Origin: JBBDIX01 sp050486225
Lineage (GTDB): Bacteria; Actinomycetota; Nitriliruptoria; Nitriliruptorales; Nitriliruptoraceae
Direction of reading: 5' to 3'
Assembly (NCBI GenBank): GCA_050486225.1
Contig: JBJHCV010000007.1
Span: forward strand, 97,071-161,070
Length of the DNA: 64,000 bases
Part shown: positions 9,330 to 17,385 of the stretch, in pieces
Layout: each line of letters begins with the position of its first letter
Position numbering within the stretch: the stretch's first letter is position 1
Position numbers and translations under genes: made by a program
The notes under the pieces: model-generated
Told to the model about the DNA's origin: nothing
Database searches by the model: none
The model's input: the letters and a program-made list of their open reading frames with translations, nothing else

Positions 9330-10232
9330 TCAACTGCCGGTCGGCGGCCCGTCCGTCGGCGGCCTGTCGATCCCGGATCGGCCCGTGGCCGGATGGACCG
9401 TGTCGAGCAGGGTTCGCAGGGCGTCCACCACCAGTTCGGGCCGTTCCTCGTGTGGGGTGTGCCCGGCGTCATCGAGCAGTACGAAGCGCGCGCCGGGGAT
9501 CGCGGCCGCGGTGCGGCGGTTCCACTCCGGCCGAACCCGTCGGTCCGAGGATCCGGCGACCACGAGCGTGGGCACGTCGATGCGCGGCAGCAGGCTCCGC
9601 AGGTCCGGTGGTGCATCGGCGACCATCGTCTCCACCAGTGCCCGCGCCCATCCGGGTTGGCGGACGGCGTCGAGGTAGACGGCGAGGTCGTCGTCGCTGA
9701 CACGCGTCGGGTCGTGCCACCAGCGGCCAATTCGTTCGGCGCCGAGTTCCCGGCTCGCACGGCGGGCCATGAGTTCCAGGGTCGCGCGGGCAGGCGGGGT
9801 TCGCAGCAGGGGGCGCAGGCGGGCCGGCGGTCCGGGGTCTCCGGTGATCGCCGGGCCGATCAGCGCGAGCCCCGCGACCCGGGTGGGGTACCGCCCGAAG
9901 GTCTCCAGCGCGATCGTGCCCCCGGCGGAGGCGCCGACGATCACGGCCTGGTCGACGCCGAGGTGGTCGAGCAGGCGCACGGCGATGCGCGACGTGGCCT
10001 CCCGGGTGTACGGGTTGCCGCGCCGCCACTCGCCCCGTCGGGGTCGCTGCGTGCGCCCGAACCCCGGCCGGTCGAACGCGATCACCCGGTGGGTCGTGGA
10101 CAGTCCGGTGACCACGTGACGCCACGTCTCCACGTTGCCGTGGTAGTGGTGCAGCAGCAGCACTGCGGGGGCGTCCACGGGGCCTGCGACGACGTGGTGC
10201 ACGTCGACGCCCGCGAGGTTCACGAAGGGCAC
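9330..10232 (-). CDS. Alpha/beta hydrolase
   Basis: 300 residues with a full alpha/beta hydrolase core. The oxyanion-hole region reads LLLHHYHGN, the nucleophile elbow is VGASAGG (Ser), an acid lies in VVAGSSDRRVRP, and the catalytic His is in DDAGHTPHEE. A cytoplasmic esterase, haloperoxidase-like or C-C hydrolase activity is possible; the substrate is unknown. The GTG start at 10230-10232 is preceded by GGAG and places the first strand close to the N-terminus. A 140-base gap separates it from the sugar kinase downstream on the same strand. Confidence 0.85.
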   Translation of the reverse strand: MPFVNLAGVDVHHVVAGPVDAPAVLLLHHYHGNVETWRHVVTGLSTTHRVIAFDRPGFGRTQRPRRGEWRRGNPYTREATSRIAVRLLDHLGVDQAVIVGASAGGTIALETFGRYPTRVAGLALIGPAITGDPGPPARLRPLLRTPPARATLELMARRASRELGAERIGRWWHDPTRVSDDDLAVYLDAVRQPGWARALVETMVADAPPDLRSLLPRIDVPTLVVAGSSDRRVRPEWNRRTAAAIPGARFVLLDDAGHTPHEERPELVVDALRTLLDTVHPATGRSGIDRPPTDGPPTGS

Positions 10233-10301
10233 GGTGCTCCGTTCCGGTGCCTGGTGGCACACGCTCAGGTTAGGGTTCCGGCACCTACACGGAGTCGACG
10301 C

Positions 10302-10739
10302 ATGAGTGACGGAAATCCCCAGGCCGGCTGGTACGACGACCCGGAGAACCCGGGCCAGTTGCGCTGGTGGGACGGTGAACGCTGGGGCGACCAGCGTCGG
10401 CCCGCACCCAGCGGGGAGCCCGGTGGGGACGCCTCGCCGGCGGCCACGCCGGCCCCGGCAGCCGCCGGTGACGGAGGTGCACCGGTCCGGGTCGACACGT
10501 GGCTGTGGCAGTCGATCGTGGCGACGCTGCTGTGCTGCCTGCCCATCGGGATCGCCGCCATCATCTTCTCCGCCCAGGCCCAGTCCGCGATCAACGTGGG
10601 GGACCACGCGAAGGCGCAGGAGAAGGCGCGGCTCGCGAAGACCCTGACGATCGTGGCCGTGGTGTTCGGACTGCTGTTCGTGGGCGGATGGATCCTCATG
10701 GTCGTGGTGGGAGGACTGGCCTACGGAACCGGCTTCTGA
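10302..10739 (+). CDS. DUF2510 plus CD225/dispanin-type membrane protein
   Basis: 145 residues. The first 35 contain the DUF2510 signature (AGWYDDPENPGQLRWWDGERW), a small domain common in actinobacterial membrane proteins. After an Ala/Pro linker, two membrane segments (about 67-92 and 113-140) form the CD225/dispanin-like hairpin with the LCCLPIGIAAIIFS motif between. The role in bacteria is not established. It is followed after one base by the DUF2752 gene, so the two are probably co-translated. ATG start at 10302. Confidence 0.82.
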   Translation: MSDGNPQAGWYDDPENPGQLRWWDGERWGDQRRPAPSGEPGGDASPAATPAPAAAGDGGAPVRVDTWLWQSIVATLLCCLPIGIAAIIFSAQAQSAINVGDHAKAQEKARLAKTLTIVAVVFGLLFVGGWILMVVVGGLAYGTGF

Positions 10740-10740
10740 C

Positions 10741-11211
10741 GTGACCACTCCGTCGGCACACGCGCGGTCCACCCTTCGTGCCGACGTGTCGCGGGTGGTG
10801 TCCGGTCTGCCTCGGTGGGCCACTCCGGTGACCGTCGCAGCGGGCGCCCTGGTCGCGTGTGTCTCACTGGTCGCGTTCGACCCGACTCGCCGATCCCTGC
10901 CCGGCGGCTGCCCGTTCCGTGCGATCACGGGACTCGAGTGTCCGGGCTGCGGCGCGACGCGCGCCGTGTACGCCCTGACCCAGGGTGACGTGCTGCGTGC
11001 GGTCGACCACAACGTGCTGGTCGTCGCACTCGTGCCACTGCTCGTGTGGGCGTGGTCGGGGTGGCTGCGTCACCGCCTCGGTCGTCGGCCGACGGCGCCG
11101 ACACTGGCTCCCGTGACCATCCACGGCATCGCCGTCACCATCGCCCTGTTCTGGGTGGCGCGCAACCTGCCGGGCATGACGTGGCTCGCGTCGAGCCCGG
11201 GGTTCACCTGA
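10741..11211 (+). CDS. DUF2752 membrane protein
   Basis: 156 residues. The central CPFRAITGLECPGCGATRA segment is the hallmark of DUF2752, with conserved cysteines. Three hydrophobic stretches (about 30-48, 88-105 and 128-146) indicate a polytopic membrane protein. Function unknown. It starts with GTG one base after the stop of the CD225-type gene, an arrangement often seen for these two families, so it is probably translated from the same mRNA. Confidence 0.85.
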   Translation: MTTPSAHARSTLRADVSRVVSGLPRWATPVTVAAGALVACVSLVAFDPTRRSLPGGCPFRAITGLECPGCGATRAVYALTQGDVLRAVDHNVLVVALVPLLVWAWSGWLRHRLGRRPTAPTLAPVTIHGIAVTIALFWVARNLPGMTWLASSPGFT

Positions 11212-11295
11212 TCTGGGCAGTTCGCACGACCCGGCGAGTCTCCGTGCGGGTTGCCGCCTGACGGGGCGGGGGTGCGGCGTCGGTAGGATTCCGGC

Positions 11296-12963
11296 ATGAG
11301 TCCCTCCGACACCGCCCGTCACGTCCTGGTCGCCGTGGCCTGGCCGTACGCCAACGGTTCCCTGCATCTCGGGCACCTCGCTGGCGCGTACCTGCCTGCG
11401 GACATCTTCGCCCGCTACCACCGCATCGCCGGCAACCGGGTGCTGATGGTGTCGGGCAGTGACGCGCACGGCACGCCCATCACGGTGCGCGCCGACCAGG
11501 AGGGCGTCGCCCCTGCGGACGTGGTGAACCGCTTCCACCCGGAGTTCCTCCGCTACTGGGACGAACTGGGCATCTCGTTCGACCTGTTCACCACCACGAT
11601 GACCGACAACCACGCGCGGGTCACCCACGAGATCTTCCGAGGTCTGCGGGACAACGGGTTCATCGAGGCGCGCACCACCGACCAGTTCTACGACCCGCAG
11701 GCTGGCCGGTTCCTGCCCGACCGCTACGTGGAGGGCACGTGCCCGTCGTGCGGGGCCGCGGACGCGCGTGGCGACCAGTGCGACACGTGTGGCAAGACAC
11801 TCGACCCCGTGGACCTGATCGACCCTCGGTCCAAACTCACCGGGGCGATTCCCGAGGTTCGTCCGACCGAGCACTACTTCATCCTGCTGTCCCGCCTGCA
11901 GGAACGGGTCGCGGCGTGGCTCGAGGAACGTGAGGGCTGGCGCAACCACGTCATCAACTGGGCGCTCGGCTTCGTCCGCGAAGGGCTGCACGACCGGGCG
12001 ATCACCCGCGACATCGCCTGGGGCGTGCCCATCCCCGACGACGCCGAACTCGACGCACCCAACGACAAGCGCATCTACGTGTGGTTCGAGGCCGTCATCG
12101 GCTACCTGTCCGCCGCGCAGGAGTGGGCGCAGATCCAGGGCGAACCCGACGCGTGGAAGGCCTGGTGGCTCGACCCGGCGGGGGAGACCTACTACTTCAT
12201 CGGCAAGGACAACATCCCGTTCCACGCCGTGTACTGGCCCGCGCAGCTCATGGGAGCCGGGGACTACAACCTGCCGACCAACGTGCCCGCCAACCAGTAC
12301 GTCACGTTCAGGGGCGCCAAGGCGTCCAAGTCGCACGGGGTCGGCCGGTCGCTGCTCGACTACCTCGACGCCTACCAGCCCGACGCGCTGCGCTACGCGG
12401 TGGCGACCAACCTGCCCGAGTACAACGACGTCGACCTGACCGAGGACGAACTCGTCCGCAGGATCAACGACGAACTCGTCGCGACCTGGGGCAACCTCGT
12501 CAACCGGGTGCTGGCGATGACCGCGAAGAACTTCGACGGTCGGGTCCCGGAGTTCGGCGACGTCACCGACCAGGACGCCGCGCTGCTCGACACGGTCGAC
12601 GGACACCTGGCCGAGGCGGGACGCCTGCTGGAGGCCGTCGAACTGCGTCGGGCCCTCAAGGAGGCGATGGCGGGGGCGCAGGCCACCAACGCGTACCTCA
12701 ACGCGCTCGAACCGTGGCAGACCGCGAAGACCGACCTCGCTCGCACCGGCACCACGCTCGCGACCGCGCTGCAGGCCATCGCGGGGCTCAACGTCGCGTT
12801 CGCGCCGTTCACGCCGTTCGCGTCGGCCCGACTCGACGAGTGGCTCGGTGGGGACGGTGACCTGATCGGCCGGGGGTGGGCCCGACCGACACTGGTCCCG
12901 GGTGCCACCATCGCGAAGCCGTCACCGCTCTTCCAGAAGGTCGAGCTCCCCGACGAGGAGTGA
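11296..12963 (+). CDS. metG: Methionyl-tRNA synthetase
   Basis: 555 residues. The HIGH motif is HLGH in PYANGSLHLGHLAG. A zinc-binding insertion carries two CxxC pairs (CPSCGAADARGDQCDTCG). The KMSKS loop is present in variant form as KASKSHG. The C-terminal half is the usual alpha-helical anticodon-binding domain. It charges tRNA-Met with methionine. No C-terminal EMAP/tRNA-binding domain is present, so this is a short form. ATG at 11296 starts directly before the first Rossmann strand. A hairpin follows the stop codon. Confidence 0.95.
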   Translation: MSPSDTARHVLVAVAWPYANGSLHLGHLAGAYLPADIFARYHRIAGNRVLMVSGSDAHGTPITVRADQEGVAPADVVNRFHPEFLRYWDELGISFDLFTTTMTDNHARVTHEIFRGLRDNGFIEARTTDQFYDPQAGRFLPDRYVEGTCPSCGAADARGDQCDTCGKTLDPVDLIDPRSKLTGAIPEVRPTEHYFILLSRLQERVAAWLEEREGWRNHVINWALGFVREGLHDRAITRDIAWGVPIPDDAELDAPNDKRIYVWFEAVIGYLSAAQEWAQIQGEPDAWKAWWLDPAGETYYFIGKDNIPFHAVYWPAQLMGAGDYNLPTNVPANQYVTFRGAKASKSHGVGRSLLDYLDAYQPDALRYAVATNLPEYNDVDLTEDELVRRINDELVATWGNLVNRVLAMTAKNFDGRVPEFGDVTDQDAALLDTVDGHLAEAGRLLEAVELRRALKEAMAGAQATNAYLNALEPWQTAKTDLARTGTTLATALQAIAGLNVAFAPFTPFASARLDEWLGGDGDLIGRGWARPTLVPGATIAKPSPLFQKVELPDEE

Positions 12964-12973
12964 GTCCGGCGGA

Positions 12974-13007
12974 CGTGCGCCCGACGCAACCCGTCGGCGG
13001 GCGTACG
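12974..13007 (+). terminator. Possible intrinsic terminator of metG
   Basis: A GC-rich stem of 6 pairs (12981-12986 with 12992-12997), then after a 3-base bulge 7 more pairs, one of them G-U. The loop is 5 bases. It begins 10 bases after the metG stop. No T-run follows, which is common in high-GC actinobacteria. Confidence 0.45.
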
Positions 13008-13559
13008 AGCGTCATCGACCCCTGACCGGCACGTAACCGTCCCGTGACACGTGGCCGGCACCCTGCAGCGGTCGGATCGCGTGGTTGCTCCCGCTCGCGC
13101 GGTCCGGTGCGAAGGTCGGTGACGGGTCTGCTCTCCCCAGATCCCGTGCATCGTGTCGCTGCTGGAGGGTGGCCCGCACTGCCTCTCCCGTCCTGGGGTC
13201 ACCCTCCCGCAGCGCGACGCTCGCGACGGTCACGTCACGCCGGTGGCCCCCCAGGGGCCGTCGACGCGGGACGGTCTGCTCCACCCTCCCCGAGCCATCG
13301 AGCGATGGCGAGGTCGAAGTCGCGGTCCGGCGGCGGTTTGAGACCTTCGTGAGACCACGGGGACTCACGCTGGGTCCGAACACCTCGAGGGGGCGGGGTG
13401 GGACGGACCGGACGTCGGGGCGGTCGCGAGACCATGGCTGACCCTGTTCAGTGACGCAGCACCCGCAGGTGGGCCGTCACTCGAGGGTACGACCGTCAAC
13501 CGGACAGGTCACCTGTCCGTCATGGCGCGGTGACCGGACGGGTCCGTGCGTGCCACGTC
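13008..13559. other. Intergenic region without a convincing gene
   Basis: About 550 bases between metG and a convergent membrane protein gene. Open frames here on both strands (for example 13085-13441) are Arg/Ser/Pro-rich, resemble no family and have no ribosome binding site, so I read them as chance frames in GC-rich DNA. The only clear structure is a 19-base palindrome at 13501-13519, listed separately. Confidence 0.5.
13501..13519. promoter_or_regulatory. 19-bp perfect palindrome, operator-like
   Basis: CGGACAGGT-C-ACCTGTCCG: 9-base arms around one central base. The single-base centre is poor for a hairpin but typical of a dimeric regulator site. It lies 41 bases beyond the stop of the minus-strand gene at 13560 and far from any start, so its target is unclear. 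Confidence 0.4.
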
Positions 13560-14069
13560 TCAGCGGTCGGGTGGCACCACGCACGCTCGTTCGGACGCGA
13601 GGCGGCGCCGCAGTGCCCAGGCGAGCAGGACGATCCCTGCGATCGCGAGCAGGGGTTGGACCGGTTCGAAGAATGCCAGCGCACCATTTGCCCCGAGCGC
13701 CAGGACCACGAGCGCGTTGCACGTCGGGCAGCCGATGGCGAACACGGCCAACAGTCCGCCGGCGGCGAAGCGCTTCTCGTCCCCGCCGAGCCGGTCCGGG
13801 CCGTCATCGGTGGGCTCGGCAGCGCCGGGTGTGGATCCGCCGACCGGTGTGGCGACGGCGACCGGTGCACGGTCGCGGACGTAGGTGGCGAGCAGCAGTC
13901 CGGCCAGCACCGACGTGACGATCCACGCGGGGTACGCCCAGGTCGGCGCCTCGATCTGTCGTCCGAACACCGGGTTGGCTACGAGGTCCGTCGGCAGCCC
14001 GAGGAGCAGACCCGATCCGAGGATCGCAAGGGCGGCAGCTCCCCAGCGTCGTGGAGTCCAGTCGCGCAC
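13560..14069 (-). CDS. Hypothetical polytopic membrane protein with CxxC motif
   Basis: 169 residues with four predicted membrane segments (about 10-27, 45-63, 103-126 and 133-152). The third begins with GCPTCNALVVLALG, a Cys pair at the membrane face. Proteins with this GCPxCN motif occur in several bacteria, but I cannot name a function; a thiol or metal role is a guess. GTG start at 14067-14069 with GAGG seven bases upstream. It lies 55 bases downstream of tRNA-Arg on the same strand. Confidence 0.65.
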   Translation of the reverse strand: MRDWTPRRWGAAALAILGSGLLLGLPTDLVANPVFGRQIEAPTWAYPAWIVTSVLAGLLLATYVRDRAPVAVATPVGGSTPGAAEPTDDGPDRLGGDEKRFAAGGLLAVFAIGCPTCNALVVLALGANGALAFFEPVQPLLAIAGIVLLAWALRRRLASERACVVPPDR

Positions 14070-14124
14070 GTGTGCCTCGTTCGTCGTGACGTCTGCAGGT
14101 GGTACCTCGCGACCCCGCGAGACG

Positions 14125-14197
14125 CGCCCTCGGCAGGATTCGAACCTGCGGCCTGCGGTTTAGGAAACCGTTGCTCTATCCCCTGAGCTACGAGGGC
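14125..14197 (-). tRNA. tRNA-Arg (anticodon CCU)
   Basis: 73-base cloverleaf on the minus strand. The acceptor stem GCCCTCG (14191-14197) pairs with CGAGGGC (14126-14132). The anticodon loop reads TTCCTAA, giving CCU for AGG codons. The T arm contains GGTTCGAATCC. The discriminator base is G, and CCA is not encoded. AGG is a rare codon in such GC-rich genes. Confidence 0.95.
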
Positions 14198-14579
14198 GGG
14201 GTGGCTGGATCTGAACCAGCCAACGGTGGTGTCGGCGATGATGGTAGGGCAGGAGTCACGCAGGCTGCCGTGGACGCCGGGTTGGGTGAACTCGCCGAGA
14301 CCGTCGGGGTCGAGTCCCACTCGCCGTGGGAGACTGATCGCTCGAGAGTGCGTGCAGGACGGGCCGTTGCCGCGAGAACCGGGCCGGGGGCAACCTCACC
14401 ACCGCGGAGATCGAGAACGCCATCCTGAGGGGCCGTTCGGCACTGGCTCCACGCGACGTTGCCGCCGATGATCACGGAAGGCTGCGGTCCGAGTTCGCTG
14501 CGGTACGAGCGCGTCGTCGGGTGGGCGGGACACCGCACCTCTCGAGCGGTGAGTCCGAGCATCCGGGGAGGTGGGCCAG
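14198..14579. other. Region beside tRNA-Arg without an intact gene; possible ORF remnant
   Basis: About 380 bases. From 14338 one plus-strand frame reads through to 14521 with a protein-like composition (for example NLTTAEIENAILRGRSAL) but has no start codon and follows a TGA at 14335-14337. It may be the remains of a gene. The minus-strand open frame across the same stretch is Pro/Ser/Thr-rich and looks like a shadow. Confidence 0.35.
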
Positions 14580-15428
14580 GTGCGGGTTCCGGTGCCCCGG
14601 CAGGGGACGAGGTGGCGACTCCTGGTTGCCGTGCTCATCGTCGCCGCGTCCGGCTGCAGCAGCGAGCCGCTGGACGCATCTGCGACAGTCGATCTCGAGG
14701 CGGGTTGGACCCTGATCGGGGCGTTCGACTGGCCGGTCGAGCCCGGCTTCGGCGGACTCAACACGGTCGGCCCGATGTCGCCCGACGGGGAGATCCCCGC
14801 GGACCGCTGGCCCGCCGACGGCTTCTACGCGGCCGAGGCACAGCGTTCGGCCGATGACCTGACGGTCCTCAGTCTGAGGTTGCGGCGCTGGGTCTCGTGC
14901 GACGACCTGGTCGACTCGCCGTGCCCTCCGGACGAGTCGGTCACCGACGAGGATCGTCGGATCACCTCGGACCCAACCAGCGTGGTGGAGCGAACCGTGT
15001 CGACCGCCAGTGTCGGCGTCGTGCTCGTCCCGATACACGACTCCGGGCTCGGGGTGCTGAGGGTTGTCGAAGGAGATCCCGGTGCCTTCGCGACGCTGTT
15101 GACTCACGGGATGGACCCGGCCTACCGCGTGTGGGTGTATGAGCCGTTCCGCGGAGGAGCGAGCGTTGCCTCGATCCAGCGAGACCTCCTGGAACGGAGC
15201 CTGGATCCGGACTTCCCGTTCGGCGTGGACTACACCGCGGAACGTGACGCGGCAGATCCGGTCGCCTATCGAGGACCGCTGGGGGTGTCGTTGCTGGCAG
15301 ATCCGACGTGGATCGGTGCCGACCGATGGCCGCCGGGACCCGACGGGCTGTACGGGTGGCAGGTCCTGACGCTCGAGGTCCGTGACGGGCAGCCCATCCT
15401 CCACTTCCTGGCAGCTCCGGGACCGTGA
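14580..15428 (+). CDS. Hypothetical lipoprotein
   Basis: 282 residues, family not recognised. A basic N-terminus is followed by a hydrophobic stretch ending in the lipobox VAASGC, so export and lipid attachment are likely. The mature part is acidic and mixed alpha/beta in character, with a small Cys pair (SCDDLVDSPC). The GTG at 14580 has GGGGAGG at 14565-14571, a better spacing than the in-frame GTG at 14571 itself. Another small lipoprotein gene follows after 28 bases, so the two probably share a transcript. Confidence 0.65.
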   Translation: MRVPVPRQGTRWRLLVAVLIVAASGCSSEPLDASATVDLEAGWTLIGAFDWPVEPGFGGLNTVGPMSPDGEIPADRWPADGFYAAEAQRSADDLTVLSLRLRRWVSCDDLVDSPCPPDESVTDEDRRITSDPTSVVERTVSTASVGVVLVPIHDSGLGVLRVVEGDPGAFATLLTHGMDPAYRVWVYEPFRGGASVASIQRDLLERSLDPDFPFGVDYTAERDAADPVAYRGPLGVSLLADPTWIGADRWPPGPDGLYGWQVLTLEVRDGQPILHFLAAPGP

Positions 15429-15456
15429 TGAGCGACAGCGATCATCGGAGGCGATC

Positions 15457-15930
15457 ATGTCCATCTGTCTGCGTGGCTCCGTCCGTTCCCACCGTGGCTC
15501 GATCCGTGATCGCGTCGTGGTCCGCGCGTTCGGCGTGACGCTCCTGGGGGCCGTCGCACTCGGATGCGCCGCCGACACCCCGCCGTCCCGTGTCCCCGAC
15601 ATCCCGGACGGGGCGGTGGTCGCCACGTTCGAGACCGCCTCCGGGTCGTTCCGCGTGGTGATCACGGACGAGACGTCGGTTCGCCGCGTCCTCGACGGCA
15701 CTGTCGGCGAGCACGTCGGTGTCCCGAACGGGCGACTCGTCGAGGGCGATGGCGGGGTGAATGCACCCCACGACTGGCATCTCGTCGACGTCGAGGTGGT
15801 CGACATGACCATGGAACTGTGCGACGGGACCGTGGACTACCTCAACGAGATCGGTCTGGATCGCTTCATGACGGAGCACACCGATCGCTTCTGTCCCTGG
15901 GGAGCGGTCCTCGTCGACGTGGCCGAGTAG
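15457..15930 (+). CDS. BP74-like domain lipoprotein
   Basis: 157 residues. The signal ends in ALGC, a lipobox-like site. The mature part (about 48-155) reads VVATFETASGSFRVVITDE, then PNGRLVEGDG, WHLVDVEVVDMTMELCDG and FCPWGAVLVDV. This order matches the BP74 N-terminal domain found in slime-mould BP74 and in many secreted bacterial proteins. Bacterial function is unknown. The two conserved Cys (in ELCDG and RFCPW) could form a disulfide. ATG at 15457 with GGAGG at 15447-15451. Confidence 0.7.
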   Translation: MSICLRGSVRSHRGSIRDRVVVRAFGVTLLGAVALGCAADTPPSRVPDIPDGAVVATFETASGSFRVVITDETSVRRVLDGTVGEHVGVPNGRLVEGDGGVNAPHDWHLVDVEVVDMTMELCDGTVDYLNEIGLDRFMTEHTDRFCPWGAVLVDVAE

Positions 15931-16056
15931 TTCCCGACCTCGGTCCACGCATCGACGCGGGTGAGGCTGGCAGCCGGTCCGCCGACACCGCGCCCCGGGC
16001 TGTCCTGCCTTCTCGGCCGTGGTGTCACCGCGTTCGCTGGGAGCGACGGTCTCTCC

Positions 16057-17253
16057 TCAGTCCGCCGGTGCGTCCAACGACCCTGCGAGTGTCGGGATGC
16101 GGGCCGCGACGAGGCGAAGGCACGAGTCGTTTCCGACCTCGTCCCAGTAGCCGCCGTGGGACAGGAAGCCACGACGGCCGATCACACTGCGCCAGGTCAA
16201 CTGCTCGGACGTGTACCTGAGTGACGTGGGTGGCGACATCGACATCGGCGCGACGAGTCCCGACGTGTCGGTCTGGTCGGTCTCGTCGTCCCGGTCCATG
16301 AAGTTCGACGCGAGGACGTCTGCGCCGATGTAGATGTTGGTCCAGTCGAGGTCGTCGCGTCGAGGGGTGCGGTCCAGCAGGTACTCCGGCCGGTAGAGCC
16401 TCACGAAGTCCACGGGACAGCCGATCGTGAAGAGGCTCTGGATCGACGCCTCGTGCCGCTCGTCCGGGGCCACGTGCAGGGAGGTCCTCGGGAACAGGAA
16501 GCCGAGGCAGACGAGGCTCCCCAGGCTGAACCCGAGCAGGTGGATGTGGCGACCGGGTTCGGCCTCGAGGATCTGGTCGACGGCGACAGCGACCTGCCGC
16601 GCGATGCCGGCCTCCAGTCGGTCGTCGTGGATGAAGTCCATCAACTGTTCGATGAGCAGCCCCAGGCGCACGATCTGGGGTCGCGCCTTGACGAACACCC
16701 AGGTCGTGACGGCGGTGAGTCCGACGGCCAGCGCGTCGGTGAGGCGTTCGGCGTCACCGGCATCAGGGAGGAACCCCAGGGCCACGAGGATCGTTGCCGC
16801 GGTGACCAGGAACAGCATCACGAGGACCGCGGCGGACAGGAACCCGAGCAGGATCTGGACCTTGGCCCTGCCGGTCTTCGCCCGGCGGCCGGCCCCGAAG
16901 ACCAACTGGACGGCCCAGACGAGGTACTTGAGCGCCAGCAGCAACTGGTGCAGGAGCGCTCGGGTGTCACCGTCGGATGCAGCCAGTCCGGCGAGCCGAG
17001 GCCGGTAGTCCAGTTCCAGCACGTCCAGGACGAGTGCTCCGTCCTCGGTGATGATGCGTGCGCCGTCCCCCGGTGCGCCGAAGGTGCTGTCGAGCCTCTC
17101 CACGGCGAAGGTCCCTGGACCGAGGCTGGCCTCGTCCGCCAGGATCTCGGCGACGCGTCGGGCGCAGTTGGCGGGGCCGGGTTCCAGCCCCGGCACGTAG
17201 ATCAGCAGCGGCGGCAGCGTCCGCGCAGCTGGATCGTTGGTGCCCTCGGCCAT
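16057..17253 (-). CDS. Membrane-inserted alpha/beta hydrolase-like protein
   Basis: 398 residues. The N-terminus PPLLIYVPGLEPG looks like strand plus oxyanion turn of an alpha/beta hydrolase. The nucleophile elbow GFSLGS (Ser243) lies in the second half. Between them are hydrophobic segments at about 104-120, 133-161 and 172-190, so the cap region appears to be inserted in the membrane. No close family is recognised. It ends the minus-strand run that begins with the purine-type ABC genes, but a 132-base gap precedes it and shared function is not shown. Confidence 0.55.
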   Translation of the reverse strand: MAEGTNDPAARTLPPLLIYVPGLEPGPANCARRVAEILADEASLGPGTFAVERLDSTFGAPGDGARIITEDGALVLDVLELDYRPRLAGLAASDGDTRALLHQLLLALKYLVWAVQLVFGAGRRAKTGRAKVQILLGFLSAAVLVMLFLVTAATILVALGFLPDAGDAERLTDALAVGLTAVTTWVFVKARPQIVRLGLLIEQLMDFIHDDRLEAGIARQVAVAVDQILEAEPGRHIHLLGFSLGSLVCLGFLFPRTSLHVAPDERHEASIQSLFTIGCPVDFVRLYRPEYLLDRTPRRDDLDWTNIYIGADVLASNFMDRDDETDQTDTSGLVAPMSMSPPTSLRYTSEQLTWRSVIGRRGFLSHGGYWDEVGNDSCLRLVAARIPTLAGSLDAPAD

Positions 17254-17385
17254 GATCGTGCCTCGCGCCGTCCCGGGGCGTCATGCGGTGCCTCGCCCGT
17301 CGGGACACTAGCCCAGGCGTCGGCGCCTCCGCCGAGCCGCCACGGGGCCGCGGACGTCGTGCCCGAGCGGCGGGGGTCCGATCGC

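Noticed and set aside
13012..13441. Open frames on both strands downstream of metG
   Set aside because: Arg/Ser/Pro-rich, mutually overlapping, no ribosome binding sites and no motifs.
14188..14562. 124-codon minus-strand frame beside tRNA-Arg
   Set aside because: Overlaps the tRNA 5' end and has Pro/Ser/Thr-rich shadow composition.
14125..14579. tRNA-Arg as an integration site of a mobile element
   Set aside because: No integrase, transposase or duplicated tRNA end was found in the window.
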